NCBI GenBank assembly: GCA_001466705.2
Contig: LATX02000187.1
Coordinates: 496,001-560,000 of the forward strand
DNA: 64,000 bases
Origin: Moniliophthora roreri
Lineage: Eukaryota > Basidiomycota > Agaricomycetes > Agaricales > Marasmiaceae
Direction: 5' to 3'
Every line of letters starts with the position of its first letter. The stretch's first letter is position 1. The position numbers were made by a program, and so were the translations under genes. Under the pieces are notes generated by a model. That model had not been told where the DNA came from, searched no databases, and was given only the letters and a program-made list of their open reading frames with translations. Below are positions 43,906 to 54,443 of the stretch, in pieces.

Positions 43906-46900
43906 TCAGTATCGACCAATCTCAGCAGAAGGGATACAAACAGGGATTACTGTGCATTCCGAGCCTGAAGCGCAGGCAGTCGACCCTGTCCAGCCAATAC
44001 CTAGCAAGGGGGATCAGAGTATGACATGGCTCATTCATAGGTCCCGACATACCCCCATACTGACCCCATGTGGGAGAGACACCAGTGAAAGCCGGAGGCT
44101 GAGACGTAGTGGTAGATGTCGGCGACTTCATGGTCGTCGTAGAACCAGAAGTAGTTGATGGAGGAACTGGAGTACCGCTTCCAAGTACGGCAATACCGAA
44201 TATACGCGTCCAAGTCGACCCTTCGCTATCCTTGATATCGACCGTCATAGTCGCAATGGCAGCTGACAAACCTGCTTTGTATGTCGCTGTCGAACCCGAC
44301 ACGGAAACGCTACCACTGCTGACACTGGCAGTGAATGTAGGGTTCTTGAATCCACTTGCCAAGTCGGCAAGTGCGATAGAGACTGAGGCACCAGTATTAA
44401 CAAACACATGTGGTTCGGCAAGGAAATTGAGATAGCCATCGAGAGGCGTGTAGTCAGTGCCGCCAGTGCTTCCATCCCACCAGTCAGGTACACCGTCTTC
44501 ATTTGAGTCTTTGTCCCATGATGGGCGAGTCGTGGTTGGCCAGCTCTCTAGCCCGCCTACATCTGCAGGATCGTCAATGATCCCTTTCTTACCAGTGTAA
44601 CTACCTGTGTATGTAGTAGTTCCTGAGTATGTCTCCTTGATAATCCTCTTGTCGTGGTCGTCCAGGGATGGAACGTTAGCGCCTACGTCGGATAAAACGC
44701 GCTTGTAAGCTTCAGTCGCTGACTGATACTCGATGGTATTGGGCATGAACGGGTTGTCGAGGAAAAACTGATAGGTTGGTGCCGGTGAGAAGGTGACTTG
44801 CGCCCAGCAGGCGCCAGCTCCGTTACCGTCGTATACTTGCTTACTGCTTGCGGTGAAGTAGCCAGGCATTTCATTCCCAGCACAATAGTACTGCTGAGTT
44901 CCTGGTAAGTTATCCTCATACTGCGCTTTGAGGGCATAATGAAGAGTCGAGCTAGGGCCTGTCACGAAGGTAAGACATGACTATTGTGAAAGACTGGGAA
45001 ATCTACCTGGTTTATAGTAGTTGTTAATGAAATCGACCTGCGCACGTCAACTGTAGTCATTTGCTAGGATGCGTGACACTCGCACCAACCTGGTGTGCAC
45101 CTCCGTCGGTTACTCGATCGCCGTAGTTGTATACGACGTTATTGACTGGGCTAGGGGTGAATAAAGATCCCTTGCTGCCGGTACTTCTTTAGCACTCACC
45201 AATGGAAAGTTTCCCTTGGAAAAAACTTAAGTTGTCTACGCCGCCGGCCATACTCCATGATCTGCCTTCCGCATGAGCTATAGGTTGATAAGTATGCCAT
45301 CGGCTGGAGTGAGTACACCTAGCAACCAACCTATGAGATTGTGGTGGAACGTTCCGGCGTTACCGCCTATGCTTGCCGCGTAACCATGTTCAGTTCCTGT
45401 ATCGTAATGTATACATGAGTCTCAAGTCCGAAATACTTCATTACCTTCCATACCTGGTGGGTAGTTCCTAAGATACCATGAGTGGCCCAATACAATGAAT
45501 AGGCATGATAAACTCACTGATGGCCGGCTACGTTGAGAGGTTCAGATATCAACGTTCTCTGAAGTGTGATATTGTAGGCATCTCGAGAGGAGAAAGATTC
45601 ATCGATAGTCCACGAAATTGAGCAACGATCAAAGATGGCATAATTGGATCCTCGCATCCCCATACCTATGACTGAGTGAGCAAGATCCGAGACTAGAAAT
45701 CTTGACGTTTCGATTACCATCGATCGTGTCACCAGATATCTTCCCAGGGCGAACGCGCACATGTCGAATAATCACATCCGTCGCACCAGATAATCCCAAA
45801 GGTTGACCCTGGAAAACAATGCCTTTTCCAGGAGCAGTTTGCCCTGCTATCGTCACGTATTTGTCGACGATAGACAATCGTGACTTTAGGGTAATGACAC
45901 CTGACCAGCAACATCAGCGAGGATACACAAGAACACTAGAGAAAATAGTACCTCCAACATCAAACACGATGATACGCGGTCCAGTGACCTCTGTAGCTGC
46001 CCATCGGAAGCTTCCTTTGATAGGAGTGCTTCCTGCTGCATAATCATCCAAGGTTGTCACTCGCAAGACCTGGCCTCCTCTGCCTCCTCGTGCATATTTG
46101 CCGAATCCATCAGCACCTGGGAAAGCAAGTTGACGTGAGCGAAACTCCCACACCCTTCCTACCACAACTGACCCGTCGCTCTTGACGGTATCAACCCTCC
46201 ACCAATATGCGTTCAAAGAGCTAACACCAGTCAAGCTATAAGAGGTGGACGAGGTGTTTCCTTTGTAGACGGATGAGCTCTTCGTAGCGGTCTGAGCTTC
46301 CGACTCCGACTTGGTTGAGACGTAGATGTCGTAAGATTTAGCGCTAGAAGCATCCTTGAAAGTCAAGGCTATAGATCCGTTATCAGCGTCTGCATGCTCG
46401 TCGCCATTAGAGGGTGATGGGAAGGAAGGCTGGGCGTGGATGTCTTGCACATCAAACTCGAGAGCGTTCAAGTATGCTCGCTTGTCCGTGGTACTTCCGG
46501 TGGGTGTGAAAGTGAAGGTGGCGATAGCGGAACTAGAGGAAACATCGAACGTCACGAAGGAGGACGCAGACGTCCAAATGCTGTCCTGTCGTAACGATTG
46601 TGTGATATTACTCTACAGAGTTCATGCATCAGCTATCCATTTGCACATCGAACAGCGGAGACCAGGCTCACCAGCACAGTCTTCCCATTGACTGCAACAT
46701 TGATGTTCGACACGCCACTAAGGTTATCCCAGCCGTTATGAAACGCCAGTAGTGTGTGAGAGCCAGCGTTGAGGCCCGTCACAGTAACCTGCAGGGGCTT
46801 GTTTCCAGTTGTGGAATCGGTAGACATACCTTCCCCAACCAGCCATTCACCCAGGAAGGTCGTTGCAGCTTGCTGATTGACCTTGTAGCGGCCGCCTTTC

Positions 46901-47097
46901 AACGTGTCGTCGACAGCCGAAACCTGGACAGTCACACTACCGAAGGTCGCACTGGCTGAGCTGCCACCGTTTGGGATGTGCCAGTATTCGTAGCCATCGA
47001 CAGGTCGCTCCACTGCACCATCAGGAACAATTTGTACCTTGAGTGCCAGCGTGACACTCGCTGCCCAAAGTAAGCTCGTCAAGAAGAGGAGGTGCAT
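43906..47097 (-). CDS. Secreted multidomain pectate-lyase-like enzyme with C-terminal CBM1
   Basis: Plant cell-wall enzyme. Signal peptide MHLLFLTSLLWAASVTLALK (ATG 47097). An N-terminal beta-sandwich/malectin-like domain (HIPNGGSSASATFGSVTVQV to YLNALEFDVQD) and an FnIII-like module (SYDIYVSTKSESEAQ, WWRVDTVKSDGSVVVGRVW) precede the pectate-lyase-like beta-helix: LAFPGADGFGKYARGGRGGQ, GPRIIVFDVGG, VTIAGQTAPGKGIVFQGQPL, DVIIRHVRVRPG, NYAIFDRCSISWTIDE, NVVYNYGDRVTDGGAH. Then EDGVPDWWDGSTGG, an Ig-like segment (PHVFVNTGASVSIALADLAS, TWTRIFGIAVLG), a Ser/Thr linker and, after an intron (about 43998-44048), a CBM1: WGQYGGIGWTGSTACASGSE then CTVIPVCIPSAEIGRY. The first CBM1 cysteine (WGQCGG) is Tyr. 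About ten introns. A partial copy lies inverted at 37415. Confidence 0.88.
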
Positions 47098-47123
47098 CTC
47101 TGCAATGATCCCAAGGTCTACAA

Positions 47124-47137
47124 GGGTTTTATATCAT
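47124..47137 (-). promoter_or_regulatory. TATA-like element of the pectate lyase gene
   Basis: The minus strand reads ATGATATAAAACCC, about 30-40 bases before the ATG at 47097. This would imply a very short leader, or an upstream start site for this gene. Confidence 0.4.
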
Positions 47138-48000
47138 AGAGTGGTGGCTACCGGGACCGCTGGACCGCCCTTTGCGCATGGGAGACATGTTTTTGGTTCT
47201 CTAAATCGTGACCGGTATTCCACGCTGAAAAGTCATCGACAGTAAAGGACATTCCTAAGAACCCCCGACCTTTATCCTACTGCACACGGTGCAGTGTTTT
47301 GGTGTTGGTTCGCGTAGTACTAAGTATAGGGTAGGCGAATCAATCCAGTACGATGGGTATGCTGATTCTGAGTGCAGCGGGAGTTAAGGCTTGCGACTGC
47401 ATCCCCTGCAAGCCTCACTTGGGTATAAGTATCGTTGAACATCGTTGAATGTGCTGCATTTTCGTATACATGTGCCCCATCATCCGAAGCTGAGATTGTT
47501 CCTGGCTAGACGACCTGATCAGAACTGATCAAGTCTTAAAAAAAGCCTGCCATCTCCATACATTGGATGTTGAGCGCAGATTGATCACGAGGTCAAAATA
47601 ACGTCGTTCGATTTTTTGCAATTATGGAACGTGAGAACGCAAGCATGTTAGCCTAGCTCAGTGAAGTTGAAAAACTCCTGTGTGTATCAGACAGGTTGCA
47701 CAGATGGGCCCGTGAGTTCGCATTCGCAGACCGTCAAATACGTGATTGATCGGATTCGGAGATCTTCTAGTCATCGTGTAATATTGTTAATCCTGAACGG
47801 AAGATAGAGAGGTGTTCCAATAGCGAGACATGCCAAGTGCTGCGATGAGAGCTTATGAGGAACGAGGCTTATCGCTGGTTATCGCCTGGATATTGAGAGC
47901 ACTAGACTAGATGAATATTCGTCAGCAGGAGACTATGTCACAGTGGACAGGGCCGAAGATACGTGGTGGTAGTTCGAGGAAGAGCGTTCGAGGCCCACAG

Positions 48001-48040
48001 ATAGATATGTAGATGGCACGTGGCAGTTCGAAACCTGGCC
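48001..48040 (-). repeat. Short shared segment, copy B
   Basis: Minus strand AGGTTTCGAACTGCCACGTG then CCATCTACATATCTATCTG, matching 37115-37155 at about 33 of 40 positions. It lies about 0.9 kb upstream of the intact pectate lyase in the same relative orientation as copy A to the pseudogene. Confidence 0.65.
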
Positions 48041-48168
48041 GAGTGGCTTTACTCGCCAGAAGTCCAACTTCTTGACATGCAACTATCTTTCGAAGCAAAC
48101 TCTCAGATGTCATAGCCATTATTAGTATTAAAAGTTATGCACTTATTCACGGGTGGCACATGTACTGC

Positions 48169-48303
48169 TGAATCCGGGCTCAAGCCCAGGGCTTGGGCTT
48201 TCCAAGATACGAGCCCGAGTCTGCAAAGCCCTCTGTACATGTAGGGCCGGATCAGGTACCGTGAGCCCTGGGCTCAGTCAGGCTGGGCTTGAGCCCAGCC
48301 CGC
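48169..48303. repeat. Palindromic GGGCTTGAGCCC-rich element, possible MITE
   Basis: About 135 bases bounded by inverted copies of GGGCTCAAGCCCAG (left at 48176-48189; right, as its complement CTGGGCTTGAGCCC, at 48283-48296). Internal repeats GGGCTTGGGCT and GAGCCCTGGGCTC add to the dyad symmetry. It is markedly G+C-rich compared with its surroundings. No open frame inside. A small non-autonomous inverted-repeat element is the likeliest reading; a clear target-site duplication was not identified. Confidence 0.5.
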
Positions 48304-48492
48304 AACATCACTAATACCGCCAAATGCACGACTCGCTCTCTAGAGAAATAGACTAAGATAGCAACAATAGAAAGAGAACGGGTCATGATGCATGTTGAAC
48401 GGTCATATACGTACGTTAACGAAACAGATGACGAAGTGAAATAGATAGTTCTACAAAAGCACAAAGGACTACGAATGATAGATAAAATCCAT

Positions 48493-51400
48493 TTAGCCAG
48501 GCAAAGAATGTAGGACACTCTGGAGCGTCTCCAAGTCGAGCCCCTTCAATTGAAGGCATAACCTATACAGTCTCTTATCTCGGATTGGGAGTCGTATTCG
48601 GCTAGCGAGGTGTTGTGCGGCGAGGAACGATTGTATGACGCTGGCTATTAAGTGCTGTTTATGTACGTTAATCAAAGGTTCCAGATGCATGGAGGGTGGA
48701 AGGCGTGGAAGGGCCGAAAAGATCTCGGGATGAGCAAGCAAATCAAAGTTGGAAGTCAAAGGATCGATGGTTACGGCTTCGTCAGGCGCGGTGGGATCGA
48801 TGAGGTCGGGTAGTTGACTGTGCTGGAAGAGCTGCGAGAGGTAGGTGCCGATGAAGGGAATACAAGCAGGAGTGCTCGAGATTTCGCTCTTGTTTCTGTT
48901 AGATTGTTCTATCATGCTGTTGCTCACCGACTGAGCGTTGGCATCGGCAGATCTGGGATCCATAATTTTTTCAACAGCATCGTTAAGGTATCGGAAATTG
49001 TTATCATTTGCGATGAATATCTTGAGATCTCTGAACCGCCGATGATCATAAGAAGATATACGAGCCATGTTACGACGCATGGCCATCGTAGCATACTTGC
49101 TCTGAAGACCGGTGATGATTGCGACAACTGTGGGGAAACAATTACTCTCATAAGAACGCTGTAGAGAGAAGAGTATCAGGACACTATCATCTGAAAATAG
49201 AAGATTCACGTACCCATGCTATATGCAGGAGCTTAGAGAAAACGGAAGGACGTTCACTGGGATGGGTCTGAACAACCTCAGACACCGTAAAGTTCGCAAC
49301 TAGATTGAATCTCCCACGGATATTGGCTAATGCACCTGTTCGCTCTGGCCAACGCGACCCGGCCTTCCATCGCGCTCGATCCTTCTGAAATTGATCCCAA
49401 TCCAAAATGTCAAGGTCTTCGCAATTCATCCAATCTTCCGTCAAGAGCTCGTCAAATGATACCTTCATGATCAGCTCTCGATCTATCATTGCAAAAGTTT
49501 GAGCGAGTTCCTCAGCCTTGAAACCGAGGATGAAAGATCGATGTGGTCGAAATGTGCCGGTCTTCGGCTCGATAGAGACCGGGGGTCTACTTAGAGGAAC
49601 AGGTGGAATTTCTGACGAGAGTCGACTTTGAAGGATTTCGAGCGGTACGGCATCTTCGGGGGCAGGCTTTGCATCAGATGTCGGTCGTGATGGAGATGCG
49701 AGCGAATTATTATTCATGACCACTGACGTCGGCGATGACCCGACCGCACTTGCCTCACCTCTTTCGGGCTGCATTCGCGGTATCAAACGAGTGGTATCCG
49801 TCTCTACCAACACACTGTTTTCCGCAGGACTAGCATGGATATCATAGACCTCGGGGTTGTCGCTCTCATTATTGTCGGAGTCCAACCAACGAGGCCTCTC
49901 ATCCTCGTCATAATCACCTGCAGCCAACTTCTGTCGTATTGTCCGAACCCAACCTTCCACGTCATTTGCTTTCTCATGCTTTTTCTGCGGATTGATCTGC
50001 CCCTCTAACCTTCTCAATGCGTCCTCCACATTACTAGCCTCTTCATCGTCGGTAAGAGAGTCCACCAAGGCATTGATTTGAAAATTTCTCCCTAACCCGG
50101 TATTTTCACCACTGGCTTCGGGCGTCAGGGAGCGGGCGGAAGCGTACGAATCCCTAGATACAGTACTCATCGAAGAAATGGTACCGCGATCGTCCACCTC
50201 CATGACATGAGGCTGTCTGCGCAGTCCAGGAGGCAGAGCAGGTCCGACTCCGTTCTCAGAAGAGGAATCAGAGAGATCATCGATAGAAACCACATCAAAA
50301 CCGTATGAAGCTTGGAAAGCAGGGAACACGGCCGAGCCCCGAGTGGCTGGGAGGGGAGCACAGAACGAATCTGTGAAAGATGTTCGTGCGATCGAAGAGC
50401 GTTCTGACCATACGCCGTCTATAATCGTCGTTTCCGTTCGACTTTCTGAGTCGGCTTCTTCTGATTCCGATGGCTGGATAACAGTGTCTAGATCTTCGAC
50501 AAGCACATCTGGTATATTTGCCACCGTGCTGCCTAACGATGCTGCAATGCTTGCTCTGTCTGGTGCCCCCGAGGTATGCAATGCGGATGAGGTCGTATTC
50601 GCTGTCCCTCCAGCGAGATTGGGAGCAAGGTTCTGTTTGCTCGGATTTCTGCTCATGTCCGCTCCCCCTTGCTGTTGCTGTTGCCCTTCGATGACTCTCA
50701 AGTACTCCTTCAATCCACCATTCATTTCCAATAACTCCCTCTCCTTATTCAGGGTGACTTCAAAGCCTAGCCCCAAGGCATTACTGGGAACGTATGCACC
50801 ACCAACTCCCATGGAGCTGCCCATTGCACCTATTGCCATTGGTTTGGAGCCTATAGTACTAGGCCTCCGATTATTGAGCACACGCTTCCATCGCCCAAGA
50901 CGACCTATTGTCTTGACGAAAACCTTTGAAAGTGAACTGCTATGAATGGGCAATGTCGCCGGTGATTCAATGAACTCTCCTCTGTAGCTACCCAGTCCAA
51001 CGCTCCCGCTACGACCGCCAAGAGCGAGAGTAGGACTATCCGGTCCGGGCGCGTGATCTGTCCTTTGCAGGATACTCAAACTCGACAACGGTAAACCGGC
51101 AAAAGTGCTCGATGAAGAGGATTCATTGTAGTCCGGTAAATCCAAATCAACATCCGATTCCCCTTCTTCTTGGGCCCGCTTCTTGGCTTGAGAAAGCTGC
51201 CTGGTAGCTTCAGCAAACTTCTCGCCTAAAAGGTGTTCCTTGCCGGTAGGCGTTCCGTTGCCTGTGCTTCCGCTGCCAGAGCTTGTGTTCCAAGAGGTCT
51301 GTGCCATAGGAGTCTGGGATTGAGAAGAGCGGTGATGGGGGTTCGCTTTGCTTGACTTGTTCCTCGACTTGATAACAGTAGGTGAATGCAGTTTCTTGCA

Positions 51401-54400
51401 TTCCTTTGCCACCTTCCTCAGTTTCTTCACAAGACTCTGTATAGACGCGTTCGTCAGTTATTGACGTCGATTATAATGGAAAGGCACTCACCATGGCATC
51501 ATCCCATCTCCCTATGATAGGATCCCATACAAGTGTGTTCAACCAAGTGGATACAAGCATTCTCAATTCAGGATTGGGTCGGAAATCGACATTGAAGAAG
51601 GTGATAAGCCAGTATCTCCATGCAACGAATGTACGCAAACGGACGACTCGTTTCACCCTCTCAGCACGTTCAATGTCCTGTGCCAGGGTATGTAACGACC
51701 CCGAAGCAGTAGGCTGAGAAGTCGACGTAGCGACGGAGGGTGTAGTCAATGCCCAATGAAACCTGGCAATTAGTAGATGTGCCAAATCCAAGGGACTGAT
51801 GTACGTCCGGTAAGTCATGAAGAAAACTAACAACTCGTCATAGTCCAGCTCGCTTGTGACCTGCGCAATCCATCTTTCAATTGTCGCGGCGAGAAGTTGC
51901 TTTTTCTTCTCCGTCCCTAAGCCTCCAACGGAGTTGAGTGTAAGGGCTTGTGAGGTTAGCATCGTTGACGGTCCATGACTAGAGGGTGGCAGAGTGATAT
52001 CCGGATGTGCAGGGATACTAGTAGAGGTAGCCGATGTAGTCCCACTCCCACTTCTGCTTCTAGCCTCCTTATCCTTATCCTTCTTAGGTCCCTTGACCAA
52101 GCTCCTTGCTTTCTTCCTCGAAACACTTGTCCCTCTAAACCTCTTGCCCGAATCCTCACTTCTCAGGTCAATCGAGATTGTCGCACTTGCACTTCCTATA
52201 TCATCACTTTCACCATCTACCGCCAAGTCGGGATTAACCACATCACCCCATATCACAAACCGAGGATCGTTTCTCGGCGCAGCAGACTCGTCATCCTCCA
52301 ATGAGAGTCGAATTACTGTGGTTTCTAACATGTTGGGACGATCAGACCATCCATCATCTCCCGGTTCGTTTGAAACAGATTCCTTTTCGTACCCATCTTC
52401 TACACCAGCGATATCCGGATCTGCATCAGCCTCTCCGTCGCATTCTTTCAAAACGCCATCAACAGGACGCTTCTTTCCATGGCCATGACCTCGACTTCGC
52501 TCCTTAGCCTCCTGCAGCTTATCAAGTAATGGAAGTCCACGGTATGTCTGTAAGACATCAAACACGTCTGTAGAGAACCGAGTAAGCAAGGACGTAGAAG
52601 GTGAAGGTTGTGTTGGTAGGTCCTGCATAGATTCCAGTGACGGTGGAGGCGTTTGGTGGTGTACTTGGGTGGGCTGGGATGTGTGCGCAAAATCTTCTGA
52701 TTCTCGTCGAATGGGCTCGGGTCTAGACAGTAAGGACGAGGTATCGTCAAGGACTGGTGTGGATTCTGGTACATTGACGAATGATGTTGGAAGTGGATCG
52801 CTGGCTGGCCAGACCTCCGGTGATTTCTCCTGCGCGACTTTTGCTTTTGTATCTACCGTCCACGCTTCCGTGTCAGGCTGTATCCGAATCACACTCGGCG
52901 CTCTTCGCAAAACCCTGGCGACATCGTTATCCTCGTCTCCTTCTGCAACGGGCGACCGGTCCTCGCTACGTGTATTATTTACCCCTTGAGACGGACCAGT
53001 AACCTGTCGTGCAGTCAGCCCGCTCTCAAATGACTGCATCGCCTTCAGATTTCTCTGAGGTGGTGCCTTCAAATACCGCTGGAAATCGGTCCCCTTCTCT
53101 GCCTGATCATGCTGCTGATCATGCTCACCACCCTTCACAGGCTTCGTTGCACGTTTGGACGGTGATGGTGGTCCCAAGGTATCAGAATATGCTTTCCAAA
53201 ACTCCACCTCCTCTTTGCCTTTTCTTTCATAGTCCTGCCCAATGTCCAAATCAAAACCTCCATCAGACGCATAGCCAAATGAATCAAAACCGGCGTCTGT
53301 ATGTGTTTTGTGCTCATGCTCCATAGGTGATGACTCAGATGTTCTCCATCGTTCTTCTGAGCGTGTTGGCGGCACTGGCAGTGTTATTGGATGTGACTGC
53401 AGAGGCTGAGCTTGTGGCGAGCGACGTATTCGAGATCGCGGTGCTTGCCAACGCGGTTCAAATACCACATTGGGGCCAAATGGTCGAGGTATCGTCGTGG
53501 TGCTCCGGATCACACTACCACCCCGCTGCCTCTCGGGAGTAGTAGCCATCGTCGTTGTCGTGATTTGGGCGAATTCGTCGACGGTGGAAGAAACCGAGAG
53601 TGACGACGACGATGTCAGGACTGATCCAAATTGGGACGAGGAGCCGAACATACTCGAAGCGTTCGAGTTACTACGCATCCGATTGCTTCCAGATGAGCCA
53701 GCAGCACGGTCCCATGGCATAATCCGACCAAACATATCGCCTTCCTTGCTTTTGATATGAGGCTGCATAGATCTCGGTGGATACGAGTTATGATAGACGT
53801 ATGAATTGCCAAATGCGTCTACATCAGCGACCGTCAACGAGTGTGTAACAGCGCTGGCCTTTCCCTTTTGAGTCGAAGAGGACCCGCTGACCCTGAGAGC
53901 AGCACCATCCAAGGATTGTAGATCTGGATTTGAGCGAGGAACCCTGAGTTCGCCTTTATTTTTGGCGCGACCTGAAGGTGGTATGTAATGAGATGAAGGT
54001 GCACCACTGGGACGAGCTTGTCGACCGACGCTTGATGCGGTTGGGTGTGGCGGCGGGGCTGAGACTGCGGATGACGACGGTGCTCCGTGTATCACTTGGG
54101 CTACGGCGTTAGTTGCAGAAGCACCTGACGTGGACATATCTCTGTGACTGCGAACATATTAATACGCAAACCAGAGAAAAAGTCCGGTGTTGCCACTCAC
54201 CCGGTACGATACATCCTTTTACCGTTCGAAGTCTCAGCGAATGGACCATCAGCTAGAAACCACAAAGTTAGCCGAGGCCAATGACTCGAATTCACGGAAA
54301 GTAATCACGAGCGAGGGAGATATTAGCACCCGCAATATCTGGTGGCAATCCCGCTAAAATACTACTCCCAACCTTTTCAGGATCTGGATACGCAAATGAG

Positions 54401-54417
54401 GTGTATAAACGATTCAT
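48493..54417 (-). CDS. RasGEF protein, LTE1-like (GEF-N and RasGEF domains)
   Basis: Large guanine-nucleotide exchange factor of about 1,890 residues. The start is chosen at 54417 (MNRLYTSFAYPDPEKVGSSI) because its frame splices cleanly through ADGPFAETSNGKRMYRT into MSTSGASATNAVAQ. A disordered Ser/Pro-rich N-terminal half follows. The RasGEF N-terminal domain: KKKQLLAATIERWIAQVTSE, LDYDELLVFFMTYRTYISPL, RVVRLRTFVAWRYWLITFF. A spacer of about 550 residues with acidic and Ser-rich parts. The catalytic RasGEF domain is C-terminal: FKAEELAQTFAMIDRELIMK, FNLVANFTVSEVVQTHPSER, VFSKLLHIAW, SNCFPTVVAIITGLQSKYA, FLAAQHLASRIR. The N/C-terminal split over a long spacer is as in LTE1-type mitotic-exit regulators; the target GTPase is inference. 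Introns near 54247-54329, 54140-54190, 51436-51491 and 49150-49215. Confidence 0.85.
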
Positions 54418-54443
54418 CAGTCTATGTCGTACCGTGTGATACT

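Larger units (their letters stand above)
47098..48492. other. 1.4-kb intergenic stretch
   Basis: Holds the pectate-lyase promoter, copy B of the short shared segment and the palindromic element at 48169-48303. No gene recognised. Confidence 0.4.

Noticed and set aside
48000..48070. A tRNA suggested by GTTCGAAACCTGGCC
   Set aside because: The flanking bases do not form the T stem or a cloverleaf, and no D-arm consensus lies upstream.
50343..50945. A 200-codon plus-strand frame
   Set aside because: Antisense to the RasGEF spacer region; Ser-rich low-complexity complement only.
52301..53002. Several 70-165-codon plus-strand frames
   Set aside because: All are shadows of the large RasGEF exon on the minus strand.
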